Assembly: GCA_026874595.1 (NCBI GenBank)
Contig: CM049317.1
Location: 53,155,618 to 53,219,617 of the forward strand
Length of the DNA stretch: 64,000 nt
DNA from: Sipunculus nudus
Lineage: Eukaryota; Annelida; Sipuncula; Golfingiida; Sipunculidae
Direction of reading: 5' to 3'
The position numbers and the translations under genes were made by a program. The notes below the pieces were generated by a model. That model was not told the DNA's origin. It saw only the letters and a list, made by a program, of their open reading frames with translations, and did no database searches. Positions 1 through 14,400 of the stretch are shown in pieces (within the stretch, counting starts at the first letter, position 1; each line of letters begins with the position of its first letter).

Positions 1-214
1 AGAAAGTTCCATGTTTGGAAAAAAAAGAATCCTCTGACGTCATGCAACCCCGTCTCTGCGCACGTCTCTGCTACCCACACAGATACTTCTATATATATAA
101 CTTGTAAGCATACACTTTTCTATAATAAGATATTATATATGGTATAATAATTACTTGATCAAATTATACAGTATTGTGTATGGCTCTCCGCATGTTTACT
201 CATAGGATTCAGCA

Positions 215-227
215 TTTAGAATCATTG

Positions 228-262
<35 letters not shown>

Positions 263-925
263 GCTTTATTATATAATAATAATAATTATAATAATAACAA
301 ATATTTTTTATTATCATTATTAGTATTATTATTTTTACTAATAGCTAGTAACCTGTTAATGATTTTCACTTGAAGACAAGTTAAGTTTTATTCCAAATAT
401 CACATGGTGCTGCACGGTCACCCACTGGATACACAGTCTTTTTTCTAACAAATTGCGCACTTATAGCCCCTAGGAAAATAATTATACGACAATTATGTGA
501 CAATATTGAGAATGAACCCTCTTAGGGCACACTTGGCACAATTCCCAACAGTTCAAGGCGAAAACGTGCAAACCCGAAGCGTAGCCACAGAGGCGTAACG
601 TGACAAATGCTGGGTTGGACCACCGTCAGATATAATATACATTATTATACTTCTTCTTCTTCTTCTTCTTCTTATTATTATTATTATTGCATACCATTAT
701 TATTATCATTATAACATGATTTTTCTTACATATATTAATATTATTATTATCGTAAGTATTATTGATTATTACATATAATTTATTAGATATAATAATAATT
801 ATTATTAGTAGTAGTAGTAGTAGTACATGTTTTTATTATTATTATTATTATTAATATTATTATTGTCATCTTTATTATTACATATTATTATTATTATTAT
901 TATTATTAATAATATATTTTTGGAT
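215..925. repeat. ATT/TTC trinucleotide microsatellites
   Basis: Broken runs of TTA/ATT at 222-345, CTT at 650-672, TAG at 806-824 and TTA again at 830-912. They lie in the intron before the first exon seen. Confidence 0.85.
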
Positions 926-1078
926 TGATTGAATTTCAGTTTTTATCGGATCAAAATGTTTATAATTTATACTTTTTACCTGAACACTATTATGCATTTG
1001 GACATAAGTTCAACTATATGAAAAAAATAACGATATATTATACATTAACTATGCGTGAATGAATATGATTTTTTACAG

Positions 1079-1254
1079 AACCACCTGTTATTGTGATATG
1101 AAGGATATTAACATGCCTAATATAACAGAAAGTGCCTGCAGACCATGCCCTGGTGACGTCAGAGCCTTTTGTGGAGGGTCTAATTCTATGACCGGTTATG
1201 ACAGTCACGGACGTCGATTCGAAGCCAAACCCTATGCTCGCAAGTCCCCTCCAC
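1079..1254 (+). CDS. Exon: C-terminal half of WSC1
   Basis: Acceptor TTTTACAG, donor C|GTAAGA; enters at phase 2 and leaves at phase 1. It encodes a CYCD start, a C-x2-C pair (SACRPCPGD) and a FCGGSNSM motif followed by a Y, the signature of the second half of a WSC domain. The first half must lie on an exon upstream of base 1. This is the first recognisable exon in the window. Confidence 0.8.
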
Positions 1255-4200
1255 GTAAGATATACTGATTTACATATAAACACTAAAATGTGCAACATCA
1301 CACAAAATAATATTTGCATCACGACGAAATATAAAAACGACATGGTATTACCAACTTTACATTTTTACTGAAATTTTGCATCACAGTTTTTTTCCCTTCT
1401 TAAAACTTCATACAAACTATTTCTGAAAACGTCACACAAACATTGGAATAGTATAGAAAATTACAACGTATTTAGTTTTAATGGGTGAATAGCATTTCTA
1501 ATATGGAATGTATGTTTGCATGCAATGCAGCAAACATTACATAACGTAATAATTTACGTTACTTCATGGGTATTACTTTATAATGCATTTCGACACAGAG
1601 TGAAACCTCGTTGTGTCGAAGTCGAAGGGACCCTCAGAAATCTTCGACACATCCGAGGTTCGACACAAGCGGGTTTTATTTGATAATAATTTAAGTAGAG
1701 TTGTTCGGAATATCGAGACTGTAACTTAGACATTAGCGGGGTATTCGACTTAAGCCAGTTCGACACAACGTGGTATTAGTTAATTAATTTGGAATTATAT
1801 TAAAATAATTATTTTGTGGCGGGAGTTATGAGAAGGCAATTAATCAAATTTTAAGTGACCTAAAACGCACGTATATTACTTTTTACTAAGTGTTCTCATA
1901 TTTATTTAATTCAAATAATATTGGCTCAGTGTTACATTACTCTGATTGGCTCATTGTTGGCTGATTGCTTTGTTTTTTACGCAGCTTTACCACTTGCAAA
2001 GATGAACAACAAGGAAGCCTGGAAGAAACCTAAAGATTTGTTTAAAGATTTTTTTACATCTGTTGATCGAATATCAAACTGGACGGAAGATACACAACAG
2101 GAGCCATCAGCTTTCGTTACCAAATCTCCGGAAGTCCTGTCTAAAAAAACGAAGAAGATACAAAGCAAGTAGATGAGTATTATATAAGGCTTTACCTATT
2201 ATATATTGAGTTGTAGTAAGGGGGTTGGAGGGATCTGATACTTTCCTTACGCCCCCTACTGATGACAATGCAAATTAAATATTCCTAGTTGAATAATATT
2301 GTACATTCGGAACTCCTCGGCCGAATCCGTTGGGTTCCAGCCTCGGATGTAAGTATGATCAGTGATACTCCATCAATTTTGGAGAAGTTCGCCTGAAATA
2401 CATTTATATTGCCGGTTCTACTAAATTTCGTTCAACAAAATATCACAATTTCCACAAAAAATATATTAATTTGCCATAATCATATGTATTATTTATTAGC
2501 TTGATATGTTGCCAAACATTAACTATTGCCAGGTTCCGACAGTAATATAAGTAGAAAGTTCAGTTTATAACAAATGCCTCATACATCGCCCACTCGGGTT
2601 GGACTTCCTAGCGTGAACTGGATCCTTGAGCTGACCAGATCAGTACACATGGGATTTTCCCCTATGTTTCTTGAATCAGGGTTGTCTTATAGCTTTAAAG
2701 GTAGAATATGTGAGGACTGGCAGTATCTGTAAACAAAATACAATGTTTTACTCTTGCAAAGCGCAAAGCAGATGTGCGGTTGACCTGTCATGGTCTTGAC
2801 TTTGCCGGAATACTTTTCATGGCGGCACCCTATTGACATCCGAGGCTAGAAGCCATCAGAATCGTCCGACGAGTGTCGATTGTAAAATTGTATTGAGGCT
2901 ACATATATTGCCGTTTGTGGTGTTTCTGGTCATAAACAACGTCATTGCTTCAGAGCTTCATTTGAGAAAAATTACTAGGATGAACATTAATTGTAGGAAT
3001 TCTCAATAAAACTGCTTTATTATATTAATTTTATAACTAGCTTCGCATTTTGACTTTGGAAATTTCAAACAGAATATCCTAAGAAAAGGCTCAAGTGCAG
3101 GAACATACTTACGACAATCCTGTCAAGTACACATTAGTTTTGACAGTTGCGAATCGAAAACAAAACAGAACATACACAGGGGCGGATTTAGGGGGAGGGG
3201 GCGCAGGGGGCGAGCGCCCCCCCCTTCGACCTATCCAAAATATCTGGGGAAAAAACTCAAAGTGCACCGTCAACCTTCCAGTTCCAGTCTTGCTTTATAA
3301 TGCATTTAATCTAACCAAAATTTCACGATTACAACCTAAATTTTCAAACAATATTACACCTGGGAAGGGTTTATCCTCTTTCAATCACTGCTTCTCCTCC
3401 CCTCCCCTCTGCGCTTTGCGCCTCGCTCCACCACGGCCCCGCAATGTGAGCTCTCTCTCCCCCCCCCCCCCCACCCCGTATTATAAATTCCTGTATCCGC
3501 CCCTGCATACATAGCACCATATGATTGTAAATGACATTGACGGTGTAACTCAAAAGCTCAAAAGAAATAAATAAGAATGTACCCATATTTTTGAGTGATC
3601 ATATATTTTATTTCTTTTGAGCCGATCATATATTGTTGACGCCAGCAGAGTGGAATGGTTCTCTGGCTCATAATCACCGGCGCCACCTGTGGGGTTGTTA
3701 CTAAACTAGTATCAATAACGTTTTTACATTTTTTTATGATGTTTTAAATTCTCTTTTTTAAAATTGTCATTTAATAAGATAACTATTTTATTTTGCATGT
3801 TTGTGTAGAATATTACGAATATATATTGGTCAGTTTTCTAAAATAGTTCACTTTTGTTTCTCCCTTTTAGTTATAATATCAAATGAAACCTGCCAGAAGT
3901 GTCCTTTTCCAATTAATATGCTGCAAAAAAAAAGGACATTAACCCCCTGATTTTATTTCATAATTCAACAAAGTATGCCCTGTTACGGTGGCTGATTTAG
4001 GACACAGAAAAAAAAAATATTTATCTCGTGATCTCGAGATAACATCTCGAGATCTCGACATAGAATTTCGCAAAAAAAAAATTTTAGGAAGCAAAAAAAA
4101 AAAATTTTAGGAAGCAAAAAAAAAAATTTTAGAAAGCAAAAAAAAAAAATTTTAGGAAACATAAAATGAAATTTTATGAAGCAAAAAAAAAAATTTTTAG

Positions 4201-7200
4201 GAAGCGAAAAAAAAAAATTTAGGAAGCAAAAAAAAAAAAAATAGGAAGCAAAAAAAAAAAAAAATTAGGAAGAATACTTGTATACAAGGCACTTGAGCAA
4301 GTTTTAACATACAGATAAAAAGATGTAACCGAGTTATTGAAAGATCACTAGTTGATATTCGTTAGAGCATGTGAAGCAATGCAGTATTTGTCATTTACAG
4401 AAATCTGTAATCTCTGAATTGAAGCCAGATGTTTCTGCTGGACGTCTTTCTATTACGATCGGTGGCAATTTTTGCACCCCCCCCCCCCCCGACCCATGTT
4501 ATAAAAAAAGTGGATATAGACAAAGACACCGCCTTTACCCATGGCATTGGCTCATTTTTATGAAAGGTTAATAGATTATGTTTACCTAGATTATGTTTAT
4601 GATTACTTTCACTTCTTTAATATGTGTATGCAGAGTTAGCCTGTATTACAAAGATTCTATAAATAAGGCAGGTGAATAGCGACCAAGCAGAGCATTTTGC
4701 TGAAGAAAAATCATGATGAGAGATGATCGAAATTTTAAACCGTTTATTTATGAATATAAAACATTTATGAAGATAGGTTGATTAAATTAATTTGAGCTAT
4801 AGTAAGAGCTATAGTGGATCAAGACTTGGGCTTTAGGGGTTGAAGCAACGCCCCTCCCCGACCCCCCCCCCCCCCCCCCCCAGCGTACCTACCCGAAAAC
4901 ACAGTAATCAGTTTAAGCATATTTTAATTTATGATGGTCTAATACATGTTCCATAAAACAACACACCATTTCAATAAAACAAAAGCTGAAAGAAATTGTA
5001 CAAAAAGCGTGTTTCTTTAAGAAGCTCATATTTGTTTGTATTCTTAAAATAATAAGGTACCCACAATGCATGCATGCAGACCTAAACATTTCTATTTGAG
5101 TGATTTATCAGACATGGCTCCGAATCCGCCGTTCAGGTAGAACGTTTCAGATTCTTTAGGCTTTGACATCTTCCTTACGGATATGAATAATTAAATATTG
5201 AATTTATATTGAACTTTTCTTCAACTCGCCTTATCTCATGGGATTTACAAACTTGATTGATTTTAAACTAATTATTTTGTATTACCGTTCAGTTAAACAC
5301 AGTATACATGGTCTTTGTTATATAATTGCAATAGTAAGCACTCTTAACGTATACTGTCCCCATAAGGTTGCTTTGTTTTATGTCAAATCAGCTACGAATG
5401 GTTCGTACAAGTGTGATATTTTTTCTGGAGATTTTTTTTTGCTTCCTAATAATTATTTTTATGCTTTCTAAAATTTTTATTTTGCTTCCTAAAAATTTTT
5501 TTTGCTTCCTAAATTTCTTTTTTTGCTTCCTAAAAATTTTTTGTTTGCTTCCTAAATTTTTTTATTGCTTCCTAAAATTTTTTTTTGCTTCCTAGAATTT
5601 TTTTTTTGCTTCCTAAAAATTTTTTTTTTGCTTCCTAAAATTTTTTTTTTTTTGCGAAATTCTATGACGAGATCTCGAGATGTTATCTCGAGATCTCGAG
5701 ATAAATATTTTTTTTTCTGTGTCCTAAATCAGCCACCGTACCCTGTAGATATCATGTGCAAAATTTCTTAGAAATTCCATTTATTTTAATATATTTTTCA
5801 TGAAACATTTTAAAATTCTTTTAGGGGATCGAGGTAATAGCTATTTGCATTATTATTGACGACTGCATAACATAATCTTTAACAAGAATGGGAGCTTTAA
5901 AAAATCGGAGCGGCCTAAAAAAGTGTTTTACCTAAAAACGATTGTGATATGGTTTATGGTGAACGAAAGTTCAATGTGATTCAAGAAATTTCGTCGGGCG
6001 AAGTTGCACAAAGCAATTTTTTTCGTTACCGGTATTGTTAACTTCATCTTGGCGTGCTCCAGTTTTTTTTTTAAAATAATTCTCCATGCCAACGTGCTTA
6101 CATGAATGTGGGCATTTTAAAATGTAGCCTGTGTTCTGTACAATTACACGTTTACCGTCATCAGTCTGAATTGTCCAAGGCCATTTTATTTCCAATTAGG
6201 AGCCTTTCTTATAACACTTGGTCAAATGCAACTGATATTGCTCGATAACAGGCTTAACAAACGCATATAAAACGCAGAATTTGTAAGAGAATTCATTTAT
6301 TCCGTGCATTGAAAATTCTTCATCACAATAGAAATAAAACATGTAAATACTGGTTTGATACACAACCATACATCACTTCACCATTCTGATTACATAAAGC
6401 ATTCATGAAAGTTTAATGAAAATAGGAAATGCTAGCAGTCTGATAAACTTGGTATAGAACTAGCATGAACACGTTTATGTTGTTTCTCTGACGGCTGTTC
6501 AAGTTAATAGCTGTTTATGCCGTAAGGAAAAAAATAAGATGACATGATTAAAAAATATCCCTCCGCATTTCTCCTAATAACGCCCACTCCCCTTAGTCGT
6601 TGACCGTACTCTCCAAACCTGTAACATATCACAATAGTATTTGTTCACCAAAGTAAGTCAGGTAGATCAGTTTTATTACCAAGTCTAGACGGTGCAAAGA
6701 GAGAGATGGTACTTTTAAACACCAGCCACTGCATTACAATTTATGTAAAAAGTGACCTTATGTACATAGAAAGGCCCACTTTTTAGCTCAGCTGACTGAA
6801 AGTCATCCGAGCTATAGCGATCACTCTTTGTCCGGCGTCCGTGCGTCCGTCAGTCTGCATATCCGTTAACCAGGCACAAATCGAAACCGCTGGACCTAGA
6901 ATCTTGTAACTTGGGATTCTGAGAGGTCGATGAAAATCAGAAATTGGAAATCAGAAATTAGGTCTTTGTTACCCATATCCTTTGAGCTATGGCACTCCAA
7001 AGTATCCCTCAGAATAATGGAAAATTTGATACACAAGCTGAAGTATCTGAACACCTAAGGCAGAGATCACCATAATTGTTTGCATGGATATTGATCATGG
7101 AGTGTTTCATCAGTTTCTGCAGCCAGCCTGGGTGCACCACCTCTATGTTTTTCGATTTTTTACGATTTTTTTCTCTATTTTTGAGACCTTTAAAATGTGG

Positions 7201-10200
7201 ACATCTGTTAACAGGGCACAAATAGTAAAGACTGGACCTAGAATCTTCATTCCTGAAATTCTGAGAGGCCTATGAAAAGTCTCCATGGAAACCAGAAATT
7301 AGGTCTCTGTTACCAATATCCTTCGAGCTATGGGGCCCCAAAGTACCCCCCCCCCCCGAAAAGTGAAAAATTTCAAACAAAAACTTCAATATCTCATTAA
7401 CTACATCACTTTTGGCATACATATTGATCAAGAAGTGTTCCATTAGTTCCTGCAGACTGATGGCGCCATCTTTATTTTTTCAAATTTTCATAATTTTTTC
7501 CCCTTTTTTTGAGACCTTTAAGAATGTAGTCATCTGTCAACAGATTAAAAATCGTTACAACTGGACCTAGAATCTTTATTCTTGACACAAAGGGAGACCC
7601 ATGAAAAATCTCTATGGAGAGCTGAAATTAGGTCTCTGTTACCCATATCCTTTGAGCTATGGCACTCCAAAGTACAGCTCGGAATAATGGAAATTTGATA
7701 CAAAAGCTGAAGTATCTAAACCTATAATGCGAAGATCACCACATTTGTTTGCATGGATATTAATCATGGAGTGTTTCATCAGTTTCTGCAGACTGGTGGT
7801 ACCACATGTATTTGTTCGGGTTTTTTACGAATTTTTCTCTATTTTTGAGACCTTTAAAGATATGAACATCTGTTAACAGGGCACAAATCATAACAACTGG
7901 ACCTAGAATCTTCATTCTTGACACACAGGGAGACCCATGAAAAGTCTCCATGGAAACCTGAAATTAGGTCTCTGTTACCCATATCCTTTAAGCTGTATGG
8001 CTCCAAATAACCCTCAGGATAATGAAAAATTTGATACTAAAACGGCAGTATCTCAATAACTACAACACTGATGGCAATGATTTTTTGCATACATATTGAT
8101 CATGAGGTGTTCCATCAGGTTCTGCAGACTGGGTGCGCCACCTGTATTTTTTTCAAATTTTTACGAATTTTTTTCTCTATTTTTGAGACTTTTAAAGATG
8201 TGGTTATCTAGCAAAAGGGTACAAATAGTAACAAGTGGACCTAGAATCTTCATTCTTGTCATGCAAGGAGGCCCATGAAAAGTGTCTGTGGAAACCTGAA
8301 ATTAGGTCTCTGTTTCCCATATCCTTCAAGCTTTAGGACTCCGAAGTATCCCTCAGAATAATGGAATATTTGATACAAAAGCTGAAGTATTTGAACAACT
8401 AATGCAGAGACCACCATGATTCTTTGCATGGATATTGATTATGGAGTGTTTCATCTGTTTCTGCAGACTGTTGGTGCCACCTATATTTTATTCAATTTAT
8501 CGAATTTTTTTCTCTATTTTTAGACCTTTAAGGATGCTGTCATCTGTTAACGTGGCACAAATTGTAACAACTGGACCTAGAATCTTCATTATTGTCATGC
8601 AAGGAGGCCCATGAAAAGTGCCTGTGGAAACCTGAAATTAGGTCTCTGTTACCCATATCCTTCAAGCTATAGCACTCCGAAGTATCACTCAGAATAATGG
8701 AAAATATGATATAAAAGCTGAAGTATCTTAACAACTAATGCAGAGATCACCATGATTCTTTGCATGGATATTGACCATTAAGTGTTTTTATTAGTTTCTG
8801 CAGACTGGTATTTTTGTATCCGCCAAAAGGAAGTTTTGCAGATACTATGTTTTTGACGGGGTTCCTCCGCCGCCGCCGCGGCGTTCGTTCCCGGAGAACT
8901 CCTCTGAGACTACTGGATTGAATTTTCCGAAACTTACACCAATTATCGGGTCACATGTGAACTGGTGCCTTACCAATTTGCGTTGACCTCTGACCTTTCC
9001 TTTCTGCCCAGCGTCCATTTGTGTGCCTTTGTTCAACACATAAACCCTCATATCTCGGGAACCATTTGACCGATCAGGAAATTTTTTTATACAAATGTAG
9101 CCCTTGGATAGCTTGATTTTGACAGGTGGCGCCACCTACATTCACGTTCACGCTGCAGACATCCAAGCTCATATCTCGGGAACCGTTTGACCGACCAGGA
9201 CAAAATTTTGCACGTGTATAGATCTCACATAGCTCGTTCTCATACGCAAAACTGGTGGCGCCACCTGCAACCATTTTTGCACAGCGTCCTTCTGTTTGTC
9301 TCCCGTGGGCTAAAATCATTCATATCTCTGTAGTTGTTTGATATAACTGCCTAAAATTTTGCAGGTTTATACATCCTGGACAGCTTTCTTGATTTTATGA
9401 CAGGTGGCGCAACCTACATTCTAGTTTACGCTGCAGACACCCAAGCTCATATCTCGTGAACCGTTTGACCGATAAAGGCCAAAATTTTGCATGTGTATGG
9501 ATCTCACATAGGTCTTTATCATAAACAAAACTGGAGGGGCCACCTGCAAACATTTTTGCACAGCGTCTGTCTGTTTGTCTGCCTTGGGCTAAAATCACTC
9601 ATATCTCTGTAGTTGTTTGAAATAACTGCCTAAAATTTTGCAGGTTTATACATCCTGGACAGCTTCCATGATTTTAAGACATGGGGCGCCACCTACATTC
9701 TAGTTTATGCTGCAGACATCCAAGCTCATATCTCGGGAACCGTTTGACCGATAGGGCCAAAATTGTGCATGTGTTTAGATCTCACATAGGTATTTATCAT
9801 ACACAAAACTGGAGGGGCCGCCTGCAACCATTTTGCACAGTGTCTGTCTGTTTGTCTGCCGTGGGCTAAAATCACTCATATACATGTAGTGGTTTGACTT
9901 TTCAGCCTAAAATTTTGCATATGTATACAACTTGGACAGCTTTCTGGATTTGTGGTAGGTGGCACAACCTACATACACATTTAGGCAGCAGACATCCACG
10001 CTAATATGCCACACACCTCACCTTCCCCTTGCCACTCAATCCATGCCTCACTTCACCCATTTCACTCTGATTTTGGCGGATACACGTGATCGCTTGTTGA
10101 CTATCCGTATTCCAGTTTTTAAAAGTTTACGCATTTCTTCTCTATTTTTGAGATAAATAAATACAGACACAATCTTGGCCTGTTGGTTAATCTGTTTAAT

Positions 10201-11386
10201 GCTTCAGTTGAATGGGTATATACTATCATTCTAATGATAAAATTTCCTTTTGCGAATCTCTTCCCAGTCAGATGAGCGTCATGACCCATGGGTCACTTGT
10301 TTTATTTCACGTGGTTTCACCTTTTGTGGAAAGTGTATATCACGAAGTTGAAACCATCTGAAGTGTTTAACCATTCACATGAAAAATAAATTACGCGTAT
10401 ATATTTCTCTTTGCAGCTGTTAAGGAGAACCTGTACGGTAACATGCGCCGTTTATCGTGTGAACAAATCCCTGAACAAATACAGAACCACAATTGGTGGT
10501 CCAGCATGGACCAAGACAGGCAGATCGTCTTCAGGAAGCTTCACTACGAGACTGCGTCGCCGAAAAATTCCACACGAGATCCGTTCCGTAAGCAATGAAG
10601 CATATTATATTTACCTCCACCAAAGAGGTCATGTTACCTCTCGTGTTTATCTGTTGGTTTGTTGATTTGTGTGATGGTAAGAGAATTACGCAAACGCTAC
10701 TGAAATTATTTCCGCCAAATATCGTGGACGGGTGGGTAATGGACCAGCAAAGACCCCCACGTACTTCGGGCGCTGGCTCATGCGAAATGGATGGACCTAG
10801 TTGAATTTTTTATTCGGTCATTGCGGATGAATGCGACCTTCTGCCCGCCATTCTAATCATCCATATGTTCAGATTTTCCTGACTGAGGTTTAAAATATGT
10901 TATTAATCATATTGTGTGTCTCTATATATAATTTAAGAGTGATTGGCTATATAATATATCATACAGCATTATATGTTATTGTGTTAAGTTTCATTTTTTA
11001 TATTCATAACATACCCATAATAAGTCTCGGAGGTAATAGATCGCTCTTGCGATTGCATACGTCGAGTTTTAAGCATGTCATTGCTAATGAATTGCAGAAA
11101 CAAACATCAATAGGGTATGCCATTCCCTACTGTAACACTCAGAAAAAAAGAACTTCGACCATACCCGTATTCCAATATTTCTCCGGATAATTACCGTGAA
11201 ATAAATATACCGGCATTCCGTAAAATACCGGTATCTCTTCTACATCTAAATGGTTCATTATATTGTTGCGAACTTTTGACATCATCAATCAACAGTGGCG
11301 TCAATTTATCTACAAGGGTGGGGGATGACTCCGAGAAGATGATTGGAGCAACTTTTTGTAAACATATACGAATATTGAAATTTTTT

Positions 11387-11429
<43 letters not shown>

Positions 11430-14400
11430 GATTAATTTCCAGTATATAAATCTTACTGTGTGATTTGCAGAGGGAATGTTTACATTTATCACCCCCCTAA
11501 CCAAAACGTGTGGGCCTATATGCCCCCACCCCCACCCTCTTTTGACGCACCTGCAGACCATTCATAACTGAGATTTATCGTTTTTGTCCATGTTCACAGA
11601 CGGAGTATGGAAAACGACACCAACGGCTTACGAAAAACGCTGTTATTCCGATTTAAAAATTCAGCTGAAATTTAAGTTTAGCTGGAGGTAAGTTTGCTAG
11701 TATTTTGTGGTAAACTTGTTATTATCAGTTAACTCTATATTTTTGTTAATCTAACACATATAAGTATGCGGATACCTTTCTTGATAGATAAAGATTGTGA
11801 TCCATATCTTCAATACCTTCGATCCGAGGGGACTGTGTGTTACAAGAGTACATAGATAACTAGAATTCCATTTGCCTAAGCAAAATTAGAGCCATGAGTT
11901 ATTTTGTATGTGCAGAATTCCTAAATTTGTGACATTTAATTGGGTGTTACAGGGAAGACGGGATGATACATATGTTTCATAAGCTAAACTGACAATTGTT
12001 TTAAGATAAAATCATCAAAACTGTATAACAGGGTTGCTCTATTTATCAAGCTTTAGTTCTAACAAAATCTTCATTCAGCCTTCTCGTTCAATTTGACTGA
12101 CGTCTGCAGCAAAAACTAAATTATGGACACAAACCAACAAGAGGAATTTGCCCCTTACAGACAGTGAGTGCTATTATTAGGATGGAAGCGAGTGAGGGCA
12201 GGAAGCATTACCTTCCTGATTTGACAGTTAGGGCATGACGTGTGTTAGGGAGGAAATGACGTACTTACAGTCCTAACTCTCATGGCAGAAAGGGATGCCA
12301 CATAATATTGAACAAGTGGGTGAACAAATACCTGTCGAGATAAAGTAGATGCAATTTTGTAAGCTAGAATTAAGCATACGAACATAGGCGAAAATTCTAA
12401 GAAAGGAGCAAATGAACCACACATACTTTAATCCACAACTATAAAAAATAAAATGTTAATTAATGGTAAGGAATTTAGGCACCAATTAGGTGAAAAAAGA
12501 AATATGCATTCCCACGAACGCAGGCCTTCGCCATGTTGGCGATCCTCAATGTGGAATACTCCGCAACCTTTGTTTTAATTCACTCATTAGTCCATATTCC
12601 CAATTTCATTGGTGCATATGTTCCCCAACAAGTGTTTGCATTCATTTATTGACCCATGTTCCTTTTTTTCAATCGGACGTTTGTGACACTCACTTTGTGA
12701 ATATTCATGGAAGTCCTTCGTTGATCCGTGTCACAAGCCGGACCCACACGTAAATCAAATCGATTCTTCATTGACCCATTACCGTGGTGCTCTTCATGAT
12801 TGCGGGAGTTATCTTGTGAACACACACACACACCCTCACACACACACACACACACGCGGTGCCTGAGAACCATACCTTTTATTATTTTTTTTTGGCCTTA
12901 CCACTTATGAAGTAAGCAGTAGGTGCTTAATAAAACGACAGTCTGTGGGGGTAAAAAAAATGCCCTTTCTGTGTTATCAAAGGTTTTGTTTTCAAGGATT
13001 GATCTGATTAAGTCCAGGTTTTGTCAGCGATGCTCTTCAGATCCATGAATGATATGTCAGTTTTAACATTAATGCCACACTAAAACTATTAATTGTTATA
13101 CGTACTCTGGGAATAAACAGTTATATGGTGCGAGAATAATTTTTCTGTTTTCTCCCAGTCGAAATACAATACGTGAAATTTTGTCAGTTTGCAACAATAT
13201 TACAAACTTTGCTTCAATCTAGATTGAAATGGTATGTAAATGATCTTTAACGATTCTTCTAAAGAATTTGTGCCTAAACACAAATTAGCAACATTACCGA
13301 GGACCTTATCTTCATTTGAAAAAAAAAAAAAAAAGAATTGTTCCACGAAAAAAAGTAACGGCGAATCTGTAAGAAAATTATATTTGTATGTTGCTACCTT
13401 AGCATCATGCATTGAACACATGGACCAACTGAAGTATATATTTTCCCTTCTTCCCCCAGATTCTCGCAATGTTTGACGCTGACGATACTCAGACCGACGG
13501 TGATAAAGGTTCAACTCATACACCACCGTAAGATCATTGAACTTTTTATTACCTGCTGAATAAAATATTAAATACCAAATCTAATGTTAAATGATTCAAG
13601 CCATTACGTACATATTACAAACATATACATTCATTTTCTGCAGTTCATCTTCAAGGGTGGGGTGATAACGTTCAAGCGTGGGAGGGTAAATTAGGGTCGG
13701 GCGAACTTTTTTCATAAACAAGGGGATGATTGCATTGACCATCCATCTTGCTAAAAAGTGACCCTGCGTATATACTTATATATATTAGCGGGATTCTAAG
13801 AGCTGGTTTTTAATCTAAATATAATTGAGAAACACAGCAAACGGTTACTGAGCGGCAACAACACAACGAAAACCAGCGGATGCAACTGCTGGAACCAACC
13901 GGAAAGCCCTCTTAAAGCTACTCATTCACCTACCTTTAAAGGGAGAATTTATGTGATTTCTGGCTTCCTTTGTGCATATTTATAATCTGATTATAATTCT
14001 GAAAAGATCTTGTAACGCTTCCGTGAAGGACAATGTTGACAAACGGGAAAAACATGAAACCTCAGGTGAAAGGTTGCATATGCGGTGGTAGAAAAGGTCA
14101 CTTGGTGCAAAACGCCATTAGCAAAGCTTTCAGACTTGCCGCCTGATGCCCTTGTTGAATTAGTTTTGATTATTTTGACGGGCCCCCACATATCATAAAC
14201 ACGTTGATATAAACAAAACAAGCACCCTGTGTGCGGTGGTATCCACTTTTTCTGGCCTATTTTTTATAGCTCATAGAGATTATCTTTAGTTTATGAAGGT
14301 CAGATAGGTGATTAGGTCCCTTTAAGGGGGAACATGACACTTTACTGGCGCCCCCTACTGATGACACTGCAAATTAAAAATATCTGGTTTAATTATATTA

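Larger units (their letters stand above)
2216..5810 (+). mobile_element. TTAA-type MITE copy A, broken by three insertions
   Basis: Segments at 2216-2301, 2885-3177, 3505-3983 and 5747-5800 align in order with the intact copy at 14322-15255 (shared blocks such as CCCCCTACTGATGACA, AAAAGGCTCAAGTGCAGGAA-like text and GTAGATATCATGTGCAAA). The gaps are three separate transposon insertions listed below. Confidence 0.7.

Noticed and set aside
3095-3514. 139-codon frame
   Set aside because: Runs through the hAT-like MITE and its C/G runs; an artefact of non-coding transposon sequence.
5368-5771. Frames encoding repeated FCFLKIFF segments, like a membrane protein
   Set aside because: They translate the T-rich minisatellite arm of the foldback element.
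9074-9598. Two similar minus-strand frames starting MILA
   Set aside because: They lie in the ~279-bp tandem repeat and merely repeat with it.
10411-10665. Alternative phase-0 frame through exon 10417-10587
   Set aside because: Open but basic and featureless, and out of phase with exons on both sides; the phase-1 frame also shows an Ig-like C-to-W spacing.
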